From: DATKDF01 sp963752045
Lineage (GTDB): Bacteria > Acidobacteriota > Vicinamibacteria > Vicinamibacterales > SCN-69-37
DNA: 64,000 nucleotides
Direction: 5' to 3'
Assembly (NCBI GenBank): GCA_963752045.1
Contig: CAVVWN010000009.1
Coordinates: 72,395 to 136,394 of the forward strand
In this document: positions 30,711 through 39,788 of the stretch, piece after piece
How the letters are laid out: each line of letters opens with the position of its first letter
How positions within the stretch are numbered: position 1 is the stretch's first letter
Position numbers and translations under genes: made by a program
Notes under the pieces: generated by a model
What the model was told of the DNA's origin: nothing
Databases searched by the model: none
What the model saw: the letters and a program-made list of their open reading frames with translations, nothing else

Positions 30711-31982
30711 TCAGGCGCGCTCCCGATGCTCGAGAGCCGTCCAATCCCGCCGCTCGTCCGTGACGCTCCGCAGAATCGTCATGCTCACGAGGATCATGGC
30801 GAGGAGCGTCAGAATGGCGAGTGACTGTCCGGTGAGCGCCGGCAACCCGAACCATTGCAGCGAGACGTGCATGACGAGGCCCCACAGGATTGGCCCCGAC
30901 ACGGCCGAGAAGCGGCCGACCATGCCGTACAAGCCGTAGAACTCGCCGATGCGGTCCGGCGGCGTCAGGCGCAGCATGTAGGGCCGGTCTGCCGACCACA
31001 CGCCGCCGAGCGCGATGCCGGCCATGGCGCCGACCGCGAAGAGCGCGAGCACCGGCAGCCGGAATAATCCGATGCTCGCCGCGAGCAGGAACGTGGCCAC
31101 CCACAGCGTGAGCACGATGTTCAGCGTGCGGCGGGGCCCGATGCGATCCACCAGGCGTCCCCATAGGAGACCGCCGACGACGGCAAACGTGATGGCCGAG
31201 AGCATCACCCGCTCGGCCTGGGCCTGTCCGTCAGCTTCGTCGAGCCCACCGGCCATCGCCACGTTCACCGTGAAGAGGGTCATGTATGTGATGACGGTGT
31301 TGATGGCGTCGGTGTAGAACACGCGTCCGACGAGGAACCGAAGCAGCCCGGGATACCGCGAGCCCGAGCGCAACGCGTCCACCGTTTCGCGCGTGGATTG
31401 TCTGATGACGGCCCACCCGAAGACTTGCCGCGGCGTCGGATTGCCTCGTTCACGGACGAAAAGGAAGCACGGAACGGCAAAGGCGAGGAATGCGGCCGCG
31501 ATGAGCGTGAAGAGCAGCGGCCGGTTGCCTGCCGGCACGGACATGCCGACGAGCACCGCAAGGTACGACCCGAGGTAGCCGATGCCGACGCCGATACCGC
31601 TCACGCGCCCGCGGTTTTCCTCGGTGCTGACTTCCGGGAGCAGCGCGTCGTAGAACTGCAGGCCGGCCTGATAGGCGGCGTTGGCGAGAACGAAAAGGAA
31701 CACCGAAAGCGCGAACGGCCCTCGCGCAAACAGCGCCGTCGCGCCGCAGCAGACGAGCGTGCTCCAGACGAGAAACGGCATCCGACGCCGGGCGCGGTCG
31801 GTCATCGAGCCGAGAAGCGGCGAGATCACGAAAATGAGGCCCATCGAAACGGCCGTGATGACCGCGTACACCGTGTCGGCCCGATCGCGCCCGACCGCGT
31901 CCCTGACGTAGAGCGAGAAGTAGATCGACACCACGCCCATCGAGAAGATCGTGTTCGCCAGGTCGTAGAGCACCCACGACAC
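30711..31982 (-). CDS. MFS transporter (UMF1-like), start probably obscured by an indel
   Basis: 423 aa from GTG 31982 with about twelve transmembrane helices. SWVLYDLANTIFSMGVVSIYFSLYVRD is characteristic of the UMF1/autophagy-type MFS branch (given here by its Y-D-L-A-N core). The true start is probably ATG 32025 (MSDQLWPRHSQAR), which is out of frame by one base. Dropping one G in the CGCGG near 31985 joins it in frame and gives 437 codons. In these transporters a short cytoplasmic stretch normally precedes the first helix, which supports the longer form. The substrate is unknown. Confidence 0.85.
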   Translation of the reverse strand: MSWVLYDLANTIFSMGVVSIYFSLYVRDAVGRDRADTVYAVITAVSMGLIFVISPLLGSMTDRARRRMPFLVWSTLVCCGATALFARGPFALSVFLFVLANAAYQAGLQFYDALLPEVSTEENRGRVSGIGVGIGYLGSYLAVLVGMSVPAGNRPLLFTLIAAAFLAFAVPCFLFVRERGNPTPRQVFGWAVIRQSTRETVDALRSGSRYPGLLRFLVGRVFYTDAINTVITYMTLFTVNVAMAGGLDEADGQAQAERVMLSAITFAVVGGLLWGRLVDRIGPRRTLNIVLTLWVATFLLAASIGLFRLPVLALFAVGAMAGIALGGVWSADRPYMLRLTPPDRIGEFYGLYGMVGRFSAVSGPILWGLVMHVSLQWFGLPALTGQSLAILTLLAMILVSMTILRSVTDERRDWTALEHRERA

Positions 31983-32067
31983 GACCGCGCGCCTGGGAAT
32001 GGCGCGGCCAGAGCTGGTCGGACATGAGGCGCATACACTATCAGAGCGCCGAGAGCGGAGGACACAG

Positions 32068-32499
32068 GTGAGGGTCGCCCTGATTCACCATGCCGAGGCC
32101 GAGAGCCCGATCGTCGACTCGACGCGGCCGTTGACCGCGCGAGGGTGCGTGCAGGCCGACGAGGTGGCCGCGCGTCTCAGCCAGGCCGGCTTCGCGCCCG
32201 CCGCCATCTGGCACAGTGGCAAGCTCCGCGCCCGGCAGACGGCCGAGGCCGTCCTCCGGAGCAGCCCGTTTGCGTCGTTCCAGATGGTGCGCGGCCTGCG
32301 TCCGGGCGACCCGCCAGACTGGGTAGCTCAGCAACTACAGGCCGAAACGCGCGACGTGGCCGTGGTGGGGCACCTGCCGAACATCTCGGGCATCGCCCTG
32401 GCGCTGCTGCCGTCGAGCGGCGGCGTGCCGCTCCACGGGTGCCTGCTGCTCACGCGGACCGAAGACGGATCGTGGTCTACCGCCGCTCGACAATCCTGA
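32068..32499 (+). CDS. SixA-like histidine phosphatase
   Basis: 143 aa from GTG 32068. It is a short histidine-phosphatase-fold protein of the SixA type, which removes phosphate from phosphohistidine in signalling proteins. The catalytic His is present in VALIHHAEAES, the second Arg in SGKLRARQTAEAVL and the distal His in VVGHLPNIS. The usual Arg of the RHG/RHA motif is replaced by His, a variation that may weaken phosphate binding. It is divergent from the MFS gene and its end overlaps the convergent gene at 32477 by 23 bp. Confidence 0.82.
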   Translation: MRVALIHHAEAESPIVDSTRPLTARGCVQADEVAARLSQAGFAPAAIWHSGKLRARQTAEAVLRSSPFASFQMVRGLRPGDPPDWVAQQLQAETRDVAVVGHLPNISGIALALLPSSGGVPLHGCLLLTRTEDGSWSTAARQS

Positions 32500-33442
32500 C
32501 GACGGGAGCGGTGAGCCGCAACGTGAGCGACGTGCCGGCGGCGAGTACCGCGTCGTTCACGCCACCCTTGGCGACGACTGCAGTTCCGCCCGCGGCCCCG
32601 GCCGCTCCGCCAATCGCCGCGCCCTTCTTGCCGCCGATGATCGCGCCGAGCACGGTGCCGACCACCGCACTGGCGCCGATCTTCGACGTGGCTTCCCCGA
32701 CCGGCGATTCGCCGTCGCGGTAAATCGCCTCCGTGGCGATGGGCACGACCTCGCCGCCAGGCAGCACCAGCGACGAGAACTCGACGCCGATACGCGCCTT
32801 CTCTCGGAACTTCCCGCCGCGCTCGACGAACGTGACGTAGCCCTCCGCCCGGCTGCCGGCCGGAATCGCCGTAAGCCCCTCGACGATGACGTCCCGTGTC
32901 ACAACGGCCGAAACGCGGTCTTCGACCTTGGCGGTCTCCGACGAGACCGCTTCGTCGAGTCGAACTCCGATGACTGCATCTCGCTCGACGACGAGCTCGA
33001 TCCGATCGACGGGCGGCTCGAGCCCGGGGATGGGCGTCGCCCCGAGGACGGCAACCGGCGTCGGGTCCAGGACCATCGGGGCCGCTGAGGTCATCGACGG
33101 AGCTGGCTCGGCCCGGGGCGGAGCCTGCGCCTCGGCCGGGTTCGTTCCGGCGGCAGGCGGCTCCGGCGGCGAGGCGGGCTCGGTCCGGCGTGCCGGCACA
33201 CTTTGCGGTCGCGCCGCCACCGATGCGGACGGCACAGCCACCGCTCCTTGCGCCGGCGCCTCTTCGAGCCCGGATTCCGGTGCGGCGGCCGGTGCAGCGG
33301 CAGCACTGGCCTCTGCGACTGCCTCGACAACCGGCGGGTTCACATCGCCGTGACGGATCTCGGAGAAGAGGTAGCCGGTGAGGCCGGCGGTGATGAGGGC
33401 CGCTCCGGCAATCGCGATGGTCGAAGTCTTCGTGGTGAACAT
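32477..33442 (-). CDS. Membrane-anchored protein with Pro/Ala-rich linker and glycine-zipper domain
   Basis: 321 aa. One N-terminal transmembrane helix (about residues 8-25) is followed by roughly 100 residues rich in Ala, Pro and Glu, then a folded beta domain (IGVRLDEAVSSETAKVEDRVSAVVTRDV...IPAGSRAEGYVTFVERGGKFREKARIGVEFSSL). This is followed by a glycine-zipper stretch (VVGTVLGAIIGGKKGAAIGGAAGAAGG) and a final strand. The beta domain plus glycine zipper recalls periplasmic proteins related to the VirB10/TrbI beta-barrel fold, but no secretion genes are nearby. The function is unknown. Confidence 0.7.
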   Translation of the reverse strand: MFTTKTSTIAIAGAALITAGLTGYLFSEIRHGDVNPPVVEAVAEASAAAAPAAAPESGLEEAPAQGAVAVPSASVAARPQSVPARRTEPASPPEPPAAGTNPAEAQAPPRAEPAPSMTSAAPMVLDPTPVAVLGATPIPGLEPPVDRIELVVERDAVIGVRLDEAVSSETAKVEDRVSAVVTRDVIVEGLTAIPAGSRAEGYVTFVERGGKFREKARIGVEFSSLVLPGGEVVPIATEAIYRDGESPVGEATSKIGASAVVGTVLGAIIGGKKGAAIGGAAGAAGGTAVVAKGGVNDAVLAAGTSLTLRLTAPVVRIVERR

Positions 33443-33653
33443 GACACCGCTCTACGGAGCAAGGGCCGTAACCGTACAGGCTGGGCCCGTTTCGGGGCCG
33501 TTTCCGGCGCGGAGCGTCGCTGCAGAGGACAGCGCGCGTCACCGGGTGGCCACACGCCCGACGCCGGCGGCGCGGTCCCGCCGTACAGCCGTGCCGATGG
33601 CGTGCTATAACGCCTTCGTCACCGCGGCCGATCGCCGCGCAGAGGGGGCACCA

Positions 33654-36600
33654 ATGAAGGCACAACTTCGAGCAGCCACCTGGTTCTGGGGGCCTGCCAT
33701 CGGTCTGGTTCTGCTGGCGACGCTGGCCGTCGGCCGGCCGATCGCGCAGAGCGGGACCGCCGAACCGGTTGTCGGGCCAGTCACCGCGCCGGCGTCTCGT
33801 GCCGCCACGACGACGGCCGCCCAGGCGGCGTCCGGCCAGCGTCAGGACGAGGAATACACGCGTCGCATCCGCGAAGCGTCCACCGAGAAGCGCGTGATGA
33901 CCGAGCTCGTCGATCACCTGCCGGCATCCGACACGGTGCCGACCCCACTGAAGTTCCTCGGGTACGTCCCGGGCGAGCCGGGCCAGCTCACGTACCACAA
34001 GGACATCGTGCGCTACATGCAGGCGATCGACCAGGTGTCCGATCGGGTCGCGATGTGGACGATCGGGCAGAGCGACGAAGGCCGGGACATGGTGGCGGTG
34101 GCGATCGCCGACGAGGCCACGATTCGCCAGCTCGACAAGTACAAGCAGATCACGGCGCAACTGACCGATCCGCGCAACATCACCGAGGCCCAGGCGCGGC
34201 AGCTCATCCAGACAGGCAAGCCCATCTACTACGCGCTCGGCGCGATTCACTCCACCGAGACGGGCAGTCCCGAGATGCTGATGGAGCTGGCCTACCGGCT
34301 GGCCGTCGAAGAGACGCCGTTCATCCAGCAGATTCGCAACAACGCCATCGTCGTGCTCACGCCCTCCACCGAGGTGGACGGCCGCGAGAAACAGGTCGAC
34401 AACTTCCACTTCAACGCGCGCGGCGGCCAGGGCCAGGCGCCCGGCATGGTCTACTGGGGCAAGTACGTCCAGCACGACAACAACCGCGACGCGATGGCGG
34501 TCGGCCTCCAGCTCACCAGGGTCATGCTGAAGACGTTCCTCGACTGGCATCCGACCGTGTGGCACGACCTGCACGAGTCGCAGACGCTGCTCTACACCTC
34601 GACCGGATCCGGTCCCTACAACCCCATCGTCGATGCCGTGCAGGTGGACGAGTGGTGGCTGCTCGCCAAGACCGAGATCATGGAGATGACCAAGCGCGGC
34701 GTGCCGGGCATCTGGACGTTCAATTTCTACGACGGCTGGAATTCCAACTACCTGTTCTGGCTGGGCGTCACGCACAACTCGATCGGCCGCTTCTACGAGA
34801 CGCAGAGCTTCCGCGGCCAGAACTACACGATGGGCGGCGGCCAGAGCCGGGAATGGTACCGTCCGAACCCGACGCCCTCGAACGTGCCGTGGGGCCCGCG
34901 CAGCAACGTCAACATGCAGCAGAGCGCGCTGCTCTTCGCGATGAACCACGTGGCGAAGAACAAGGAGCTGTTCCTCGAGAACTACTACGTGAAGAACAAG
35001 CGCGCGATCGAGCGCGGCAGGAGCGAGGCGCCTCATGCGTTCGTGCTGAAGAACGAGAAGCCGAAGGTGCAGGCGGCCGATCTGGTGAACCTGCTCCGGC
35101 TGCAGGGGGTGGAGGTGCACACCGCCAACGCGGCGTTCACGGCCGGCGGGGTGTCGGTGGCCGCGGGCGACTACGTCGTGCGGCTCGACCAGCCGTACGA
35201 GCCGGTGGCCCAGACGCTGCTCGGCACGCAGTGGTACCCGGCCGACAACCCGCGCCCGTACGACGACACGGGCTGGTACCTGCCCGGGCTGAAGAACGTG
35301 AAGACGTTCCCGGTTGACGATCCGTCCGTGCTGACCCAGCCGATGACGCTGCTCGCAGCCGACGTGAAGGTCGCCGGCGCCATCTCGGGCACCGGACCGA
35401 ACCTCGTCATCGAGCAGACGACGGACAACTCGCTGGTGACGTTCAGGTTCGCCAACGCGTCGACGCGGATGCTCGCGGCCGAGGCGGCCTTCAGCGCCGG
35501 CGGCCGGCAGTTCGGGCCTGGGGCGATCATCATTCCGAACGCGAACCGGGCGGCGCTCGAGCCGGCGATTCGCGACGCGGCCTGTCGGCGGTGGCCGTGG
35601 CCGAGATGCCGGCCGTCGCCTCGCACGAGCTGGACGTGCCGCGGATCGGCTATCTGCACACCTGGACGCGGACGCAGGACGAGGGATGGGTGCGACTCGC
35701 GCTCGACCACTACAAGATCCCGTACGACTACTTCGGCGACAACCTCGTGCGCCAGGGCGGCCTGCGTGAGAAGTACGACGTGCTCATCTACCCGCACGCG
35801 AGCCCTGATGTTTCTGGCATGGGCATGCCTGACGGGCCGCCGGTGGCCTACGTGAAGTCGGAGATCACGCCGAACCTCGGGTATCCGGATTCGACGCCGG
35901 ACATGCGCGGCGGCCTCGGGCGTGACGGGCTGCGCGAATTGCAGAAGTTCGTGGAAGAGGGCGGCGTGCTCATCACCGAAGGTGACACGCTCCACGCTCT
36001 TCCCCGAGTACAGACTGACGTGGGGCGTGGAGCTCGAACGGCCTGAGGGTCTCTGGGCGCCCGGGGCGGTGTTCAAAGCGGTCATCGGCGACAAGTCGAG
36101 CCCGGTGCTCTACGGTTACGACCAGGATCATCTGGCGGTGTACTACCGCAACTCGCACTTGTTCCAGGTGGCCGGCTTCGGCGGCGGCCGGGGCGGCGCG
36201 GGCTTCGGGCGCGGGCGCGGCGGGGCGATTCCGGGCGTGGGCGGCGGGAACGCCAATCCGAACGCGGCGCCGCCGCAGCTCACCACGCTCTGGGGCACGC
36301 CGGCGGCGGCCGGAGCAGGCGCCGGCCGCGGCGGCGGACGCGGTGCCGGCTTTGGCGGCGGCGCAGGCTTCGGCGGCGGTCGTGGTGGCGGCGGACGCGG
36401 CGGCGGCCGCGGTGGAGCGGCAGTGTCGGCCTCGTCGCCGCGCGTGCTGCTCTCGTTCCCGGCCGACCCGGCCGACATGCTGCTTTCGGGCGGCCTCGTC
36501 GGCGGGGAACAGATGGCCGGCCGACCAGTAGCCGTCGACGCACCGGTGGGTGACGGGCACGTGCTGCTCTTCGCCAACCGTCCGTTCTGGCGCTGGCAGA

Positions 36601-36668
36601 CGCACGGCAACTACTTCATGGTGTTCAACGCGCTGCTCAACTGGAACGACCTCGGCAAGGGAAGGTGA
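33654..36668 (+). CDS. M14-family zinc carboxypeptidase-like protein, two compensating frameshifts
   Basis: 1004 codons after repair. ATG 33654 has an AGAGGGGG ribosome site and starts a signal peptide. The M14 domain has the zinc motif GAIHSTETGSPE (His199, Glu202) and WHDLHESQTL. The frame slips at about 35580, where GACGCGGCC needs one more G to read IRDAGLSAVAVAEMP. It returns at about 35990, where dropping one C gives EGDTSTLFPEYRLT. The C-terminal half is a glutamine-amidotransferase-like domain interrupted around 36175-36420 by a Gly/Arg-rich low-complexity stretch, then resumes with VLLSFPADPADMLLSGGLVGG. Large exported M14 proteins of this layout are common in Acidobacteriota and Gemmatimonadota; the substrate is unknown. 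Confidence 0.83.
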
Positions 36669-36855
36669 AGACACCTGGAATCTGGGATCTGGAATCTGGA
36701 ATCTGGGATCTGGAATCGGGGAATCTGGTAATCGGGCAATCTGGTAATCGGGGAATCTCGCTGAGTCTCGACACGATGTCGTTGGAGCGACCCGCAGATT
36801 CGTAGATTCCCAGATTTCCAGATATCTCCGATGATTCCCAGATTCACGGATCGAG
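36669..36855. repeat. Intergenic GG-led 7-8 bp tandem repeats in inverted halves
   Basis: Left block about 36677-36755: roughly eleven units of GGAATCT / GGGATCT, drifting to 8-bp units such as GGTAATCG. Right block about 36796-36853 holds the same unit reversed (AGATTCCC, AGATTTCC, AGATTCAC). The halves can fold on each other as an imperfect hairpin with a loop of about 40 bp. The block lies between two same-strand genes, so a simple convergent terminator role does not fit. No open reading frame is present in this 194-bp gap. Confidence 0.8.
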
Positions 36856-36861
36856 CGTTTC

Positions 36862-37920
36862 ATGGACGTTCTCGTCATCGGCAGCGGCGTCATCGGCGCC
36901 TCGGTGGCGTTCGAGCTGGCGGCCCGCGGGGCCAGGGTGACCGTGCTCGACATGCGCTCGGCCGGCCGCGGTGCTTCGCAGGCCTCGGCCGGCATTCTCG
37001 CGCCGTTCACTGAGGCGAATCCCGACAGTCCGCTGCTCGACCTTGGGCGACGGAGTCTCGATCTCTGGGACGACTTCGTCGCCCGCTCGCGCCAGGCGAG
37101 CGGCCGCGAGGTGGAATACGTCCGCAGCGGGACGCTCGAGGTCTCGCTCGACGAAGCCGAGCGCGACCACCTGCTCAGGTCGAAGGCCTGGCTCGAGGCG
37201 GAAGGCCAGCCGTCGACCTGGTTCGAACCGGCCGATCTGTCGGCGTTCGAGACGGCAGTCACAGATCAGGCCACCGGCGCCCTGCACATTCACCGGCACG
37301 GTTTCGTGAACGTGCCGGCGCTCGTCGCCGCGCTCGTGCAGGCGGCGCGAGTATCCGGTGCGGTCTTTGAAGACGACGTCGAGGTGCGGTCGGTCGATCC
37401 GGCCCCGGACGCCGTCTCGGTGCGGACGAGCGACGGACGCACGTACGTCGCCGACCACGTCGTGGTCGCCACGGGCAGTTGGAGCCCGCGCGTGCGCATC
37501 ACCGGCGCGGCGCCAATCCCCGTGAAACCCATCCGCGGCCAGTTGCTGTACCTTCGCCCGCCCGCCGGGTCGATGCCCTCGCGCATCGTCTGGGGAACCG
37601 GCTGTTACACGGTGCCCTGGCGGGATGGCACGCTGCTCGTCGGCGCCACGGTCGAGGACGTGGGATTCGACGAACGGTCGACCGTGGCCGGTGTGGCGTC
37701 GCTCATGCAGGCGGTCGCGAGGTTGCTGCCGGCGTCGCGTGACGCCGCGGTTGCATCCGTCCGCGTCGGCCTCAGGCCAGCCGCCGACCAGGGTGTGCCG
37801 ATCGTCGGGCCTGTAGCCGGCGTCACCCGCGTCACGCTCGCTACGGGGCACTACCGGAATGGCATTCTCCTCGCACCGCTCACGGCAGCGGCGGTTGCCG
37901 CAGAGGTGCTCGGCCCCTAG
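36862..37920 (+). CDS. FAD-dependent amino acid oxidase, glycine oxidase (ThiO)-like
   Basis: 352 aa. The N-terminal FAD-binding motif VIGSGVIGASVAFELAARG (residues 5-23) is followed by the acidic VTVLD strand end. The middle has GRGASQASAGILAPFTEAN, typical of the DAO/ThiO group where the isoalloxazine ring sits, and the C-terminus has GLRPAADQGVPIVGPV and GHYRNGILLAPLTA. The protein oxidatively deaminates glycine or a related amino acid, supplying iminoglycine for thiazole synthesis in ThiO. No other thiamine genes are adjacent, so the assignment is to the family. The start follows directly after the tandem-repeat block. Confidence 0.85.
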   Translation: MDVLVIGSGVIGASVAFELAARGARVTVLDMRSAGRGASQASAGILAPFTEANPDSPLLDLGRRSLDLWDDFVARSRQASGREVEYVRSGTLEVSLDEAERDHLLRSKAWLEAEGQPSTWFEPADLSAFETAVTDQATGALHIHRHGFVNVPALVAALVQAARVSGAVFEDDVEVRSVDPAPDAVSVRTSDGRTYVADHVVVATGSWSPRVRITGAAPIPVKPIRGQLLYLRPPAGSMPSRIVWGTGCYTVPWRDGTLLVGATVEDVGFDERSTVAGVASLMQAVARLLPASRDAAVASVRVGLRPAADQGVPIVGPVAGVTRVTLATGHYRNGILLAPLTAAAVAAEVLGP

Positions 37921-37960
37921 CTCGGCAACGCCGTTCGCGTATAGTCATCGGAATCCGCTC

Positions 37961-38752
37961 ATGGTCATCGCCCTGGCTTCGCCGCGCGTCGCCGCATCGC
38001 TTGACGAAGGGCTCGAGAAGGTGCGGCAGTCACTTGCCGATGCGTCCGGCCAGGGCGCCGGGATCGTGTGCTTTCCCGAAGCGTACCTGCCGGGGTTGCG
38101 GGGGCTCGACTTCGACGTGCCGCCGTTCACGCGGGCCGAGTACGATCGCGTGCTTGGCCTGGTCGCCGAGTGGGCGCGAGCGCATGCGATTGCCGTGATC
38201 CTCGGGATAGAAAGGCCCACGGCCGAGGGCCCTCAGATTGCGGCGGTGGTCGTCGACGCCGACGGCCGCATCCAGGGCTGTCAGACCAAGAACCAGCTGG
38301 ACCCGACCGAAGATCGGCTGTACGTGCCCGGGCGTGCGCGGCGGCTGTTCGAGGTCAACGGAACGAAGTTCGGTGTGGCGATCTGCCACGAAGGATTTCG
38401 ATATCCGGAGACGGTCAGATGGGCGGCCGCGCGCGGCGCCTCGATCGTGTTTCATCCGCACTGCACCGGGAGCGATCGAACAGGCGTTCGTCTGACCGAG
38501 TGGGGCGATCCGGCCGCGCCGTACTACGAGAAGGCGATGCTGATGCGAAGCGTGGAGAACACGATCTACTTCGCCAGCGTCAACTACGCGTTCCGGTATC
38601 AGGAGTCAGCGACGAGCCTCATCACCCCGGGGGGCGAGTGCCAGGCGTACCTGCCCTATGGGGAAGAAGGCGTGCTTGTGCAGGCCATCGACGTCGACAA
38701 GGCCACGGGACTCCTGGCCGCGCGCTACGCCCCCGGGCGCTATCAGGAGTGA
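37961..38752 (+). CDS. Carbon-nitrogen hydrolase (nitrilase superfamily)
   Basis: 263 aa from ATG 37961, the first start that preserves the family N-terminus (VIALASPRVAASLDEGLEKV). The catalytic triad is visible: Glu40 in VCFPEAYLPG, Lys110 in CQTKNQLDPTEDR and Cys142 in VAICHEGFRYPE. The tail YFASVNYAFRYQESATSLITPGG is the usual core end. It hydrolyses an amide or nitrile; the substrate cannot be predicted. It follows the ThiO-like gene by 40 bp on the same strand and may be cotranscribed. Confidence 0.88.
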   Translation: MVIALASPRVAASLDEGLEKVRQSLADASGQGAGIVCFPEAYLPGLRGLDFDVPPFTRAEYDRVLGLVAEWARAHAIAVILGIERPTAEGPQIAAVVVDADGRIQGCQTKNQLDPTEDRLYVPGRARRLFEVNGTKFGVAICHEGFRYPETVRWAAARGASIVFHPHCTGSDRTGVRLTEWGDPAAPYYEKAMLMRSVENTIYFASVNYAFRYQESATSLITPGGECQAYLPYGEEGVLVQAIDVDKATGLLAARYAPGRYQE

Positions 38753-38823
38753 AAGGGCGCGCACACGCCCGGAGATGCGGCAGGCCGCGACACGTACTGC
38801 CAGCCGTGGGGGCCCGATCTGCG

Positions 38824-39441
38824 TCAGACGACCTCCAGTTCCTCGAGGTCGTCGCCCTGGAAGAAGACCAGGCCCAGGATGATGTTCCAGGCGCACAGCA
38901 GCACGATGCCGACGAGCGCCGGCACGACGAGCAGGAAGCAGATGGAGCCAATCAGGTACACGTAGGCGAGCGGCTTCTTGTACCCATTCAGGTTGCCGTT
39001 GATGCGCAGCAGCCGGGTGGCGAAGACGATGCCGATGACGCCGTTCAGAATCCCGAGCACCACCATCGACGCCATGCCCACGACGGCGCTGCTGATCGTC
39101 GGGTCGAAGAAGATCCGCTGCGCGTGCGAGACGACGGCCACCAGAAGCCCGGCCGCGATGACGATCCAGATCAGCTGGTCGATCGCATGGAAGTCGTAGC
39201 GCTCGTGCAACAGGTCGCGAAACCTGATGAACGCATAGACGCCGAGCACCCACGCGAACGCGTCAAGCGAGACGACGAGCGTCGCCTGCTGCACGGTCCA
39301 CATCGACGGGCTGAATTCGCCCCTGGTCTCGACGATCTTCGACAGGTCGAAGGCGAGCGACAGGCCAAGCATGGCCAGCGTGAACGCGGCACTCAGGATG
39401 GAGGCCCAGCCTGCAAGTGCGTAGCGGTTGGCGGTCGTCAT
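38824..39441 (-). CDS. Small multi-pass membrane protein paired with an Xre regulator
   Basis: 205 aa with about six transmembrane helices in two groups (residues 10-65 and 80-195) and an acidic C-terminus (DDLEELEVV). I do not recognise the family with confidence. Its start overlaps the end of the helix-turn-helix gene upstream by 4 bp, so the two are translationally coupled. Many small Xre-like repressors are encoded with a membrane protein of this kind (for example DUF2975-type proteins), and the pair probably responds to a shared signal. The function is unknown. Confidence 0.7.
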   Translation of the reverse strand: MTTANRYALAGWASILSAAFTLAMLGLSLAFDLSKIVETRGEFSPSMWTVQQATLVVSLDAFAWVLGVYAFIRFRDLLHERYDFHAIDQLIWIVIAAGLLVAVVSHAQRIFFDPTISSAVVGMASMVVLGILNGVIGIVFATRLLRINGNLNGYKKPLAYVYLIGSICFLLVVPALVGIVLLCAWNIILGLVFFQGDDLEELEVV

Positions 39442-39674
39442 GTCACCCTCCCTTTGCCCCGCCCGGGCGAATCCGGGACGTAGGCCAGCAGATCGCCCGG
39501 TTGGCAGTCGAGCTCGCGGCAGAGCGCCTCGAGCGTCGAGAATCGAATGGCCTTCACCTTGCCGGTCTTGAGCAGCGAGAGGTTCGTCATCGAGATGCCC
39601 ACGCGCTCCGAGAGGTCGGTGAGCCGCATCTTGCGGCTGGCGAGCATCAGGTCGAGCCGGACTTCAATCGCCAC
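39438..39674 (-). CDS. Xre-family helix-turn-helix regulator (YozG-like)
   Basis: 78 aa from GTG 39674 (VAIEVRLDLMLASRKM); an upstream ATG at 39713 would add thirteen residues that fall into the AT-rich operator, so GTG is preferred. The single domain is a Cro/C1-type helix-turn-helix: RKMRLTDLSERVGISMTNLSLLKTGKVKAIRFSTLEALCRELDCQPGDLLAY, with the recognition helix around ISMTNLSLLKTG. The GK-x-K-AIRFSTL segment is typical of YozG-like regulators. The AT-rich palindromic site immediately upstream is the likely operator, implying autoregulation together with the coupled membrane gene. Confidence 0.87.
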   Translation of the reverse strand: MAIEVRLDLMLASRKMRLTDLSERVGISMTNLSLLKTGKVKAIRFSTLEALCRELDCQPGDLLAYVPDSPGRGKGRVT

Positions 39675-39691
39675 AGTCCCATTGGTACACA

Positions 39692-39736
39692 GTGTGTTTA
39701 TGATAGTCAACAATTATTTTATGATAATCATAAAAT
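39692..39736. promoter_or_regulatory. AT-rich palindromic operator between divergent genes
   Basis: 39716-39736 is a perfect inverted repeat of 10-bp arms (ATTTTATGAT and ATCATAAAAT) around a single A. A half-site (TTTATGATA) recurs about 22 bp upstream at roughly 39698-39706, two helical turns away. The core ATGATAATCAT also matches the centre of the Fur-box consensus, so a metal regulator is an alternative to autoregulation by the Xre protein. This is the most AT-rich stretch in the window and overlaps the promoter zone of the genes starting at 39674 and 39789. Confidence 0.7.
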
Positions 39737-39788
39737 GCATAGTGCTGACTAGAATGTGCCTGATTCAATACCGACCGGGGGTCCGCTC

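Noticed and set aside
32328..35120. 930-codon minus-strand open frame
   Set aside because: Antisense to the M14 peptidase and in a wrong frame across the 32477-33442 gene; composition is that of a shadow frame.
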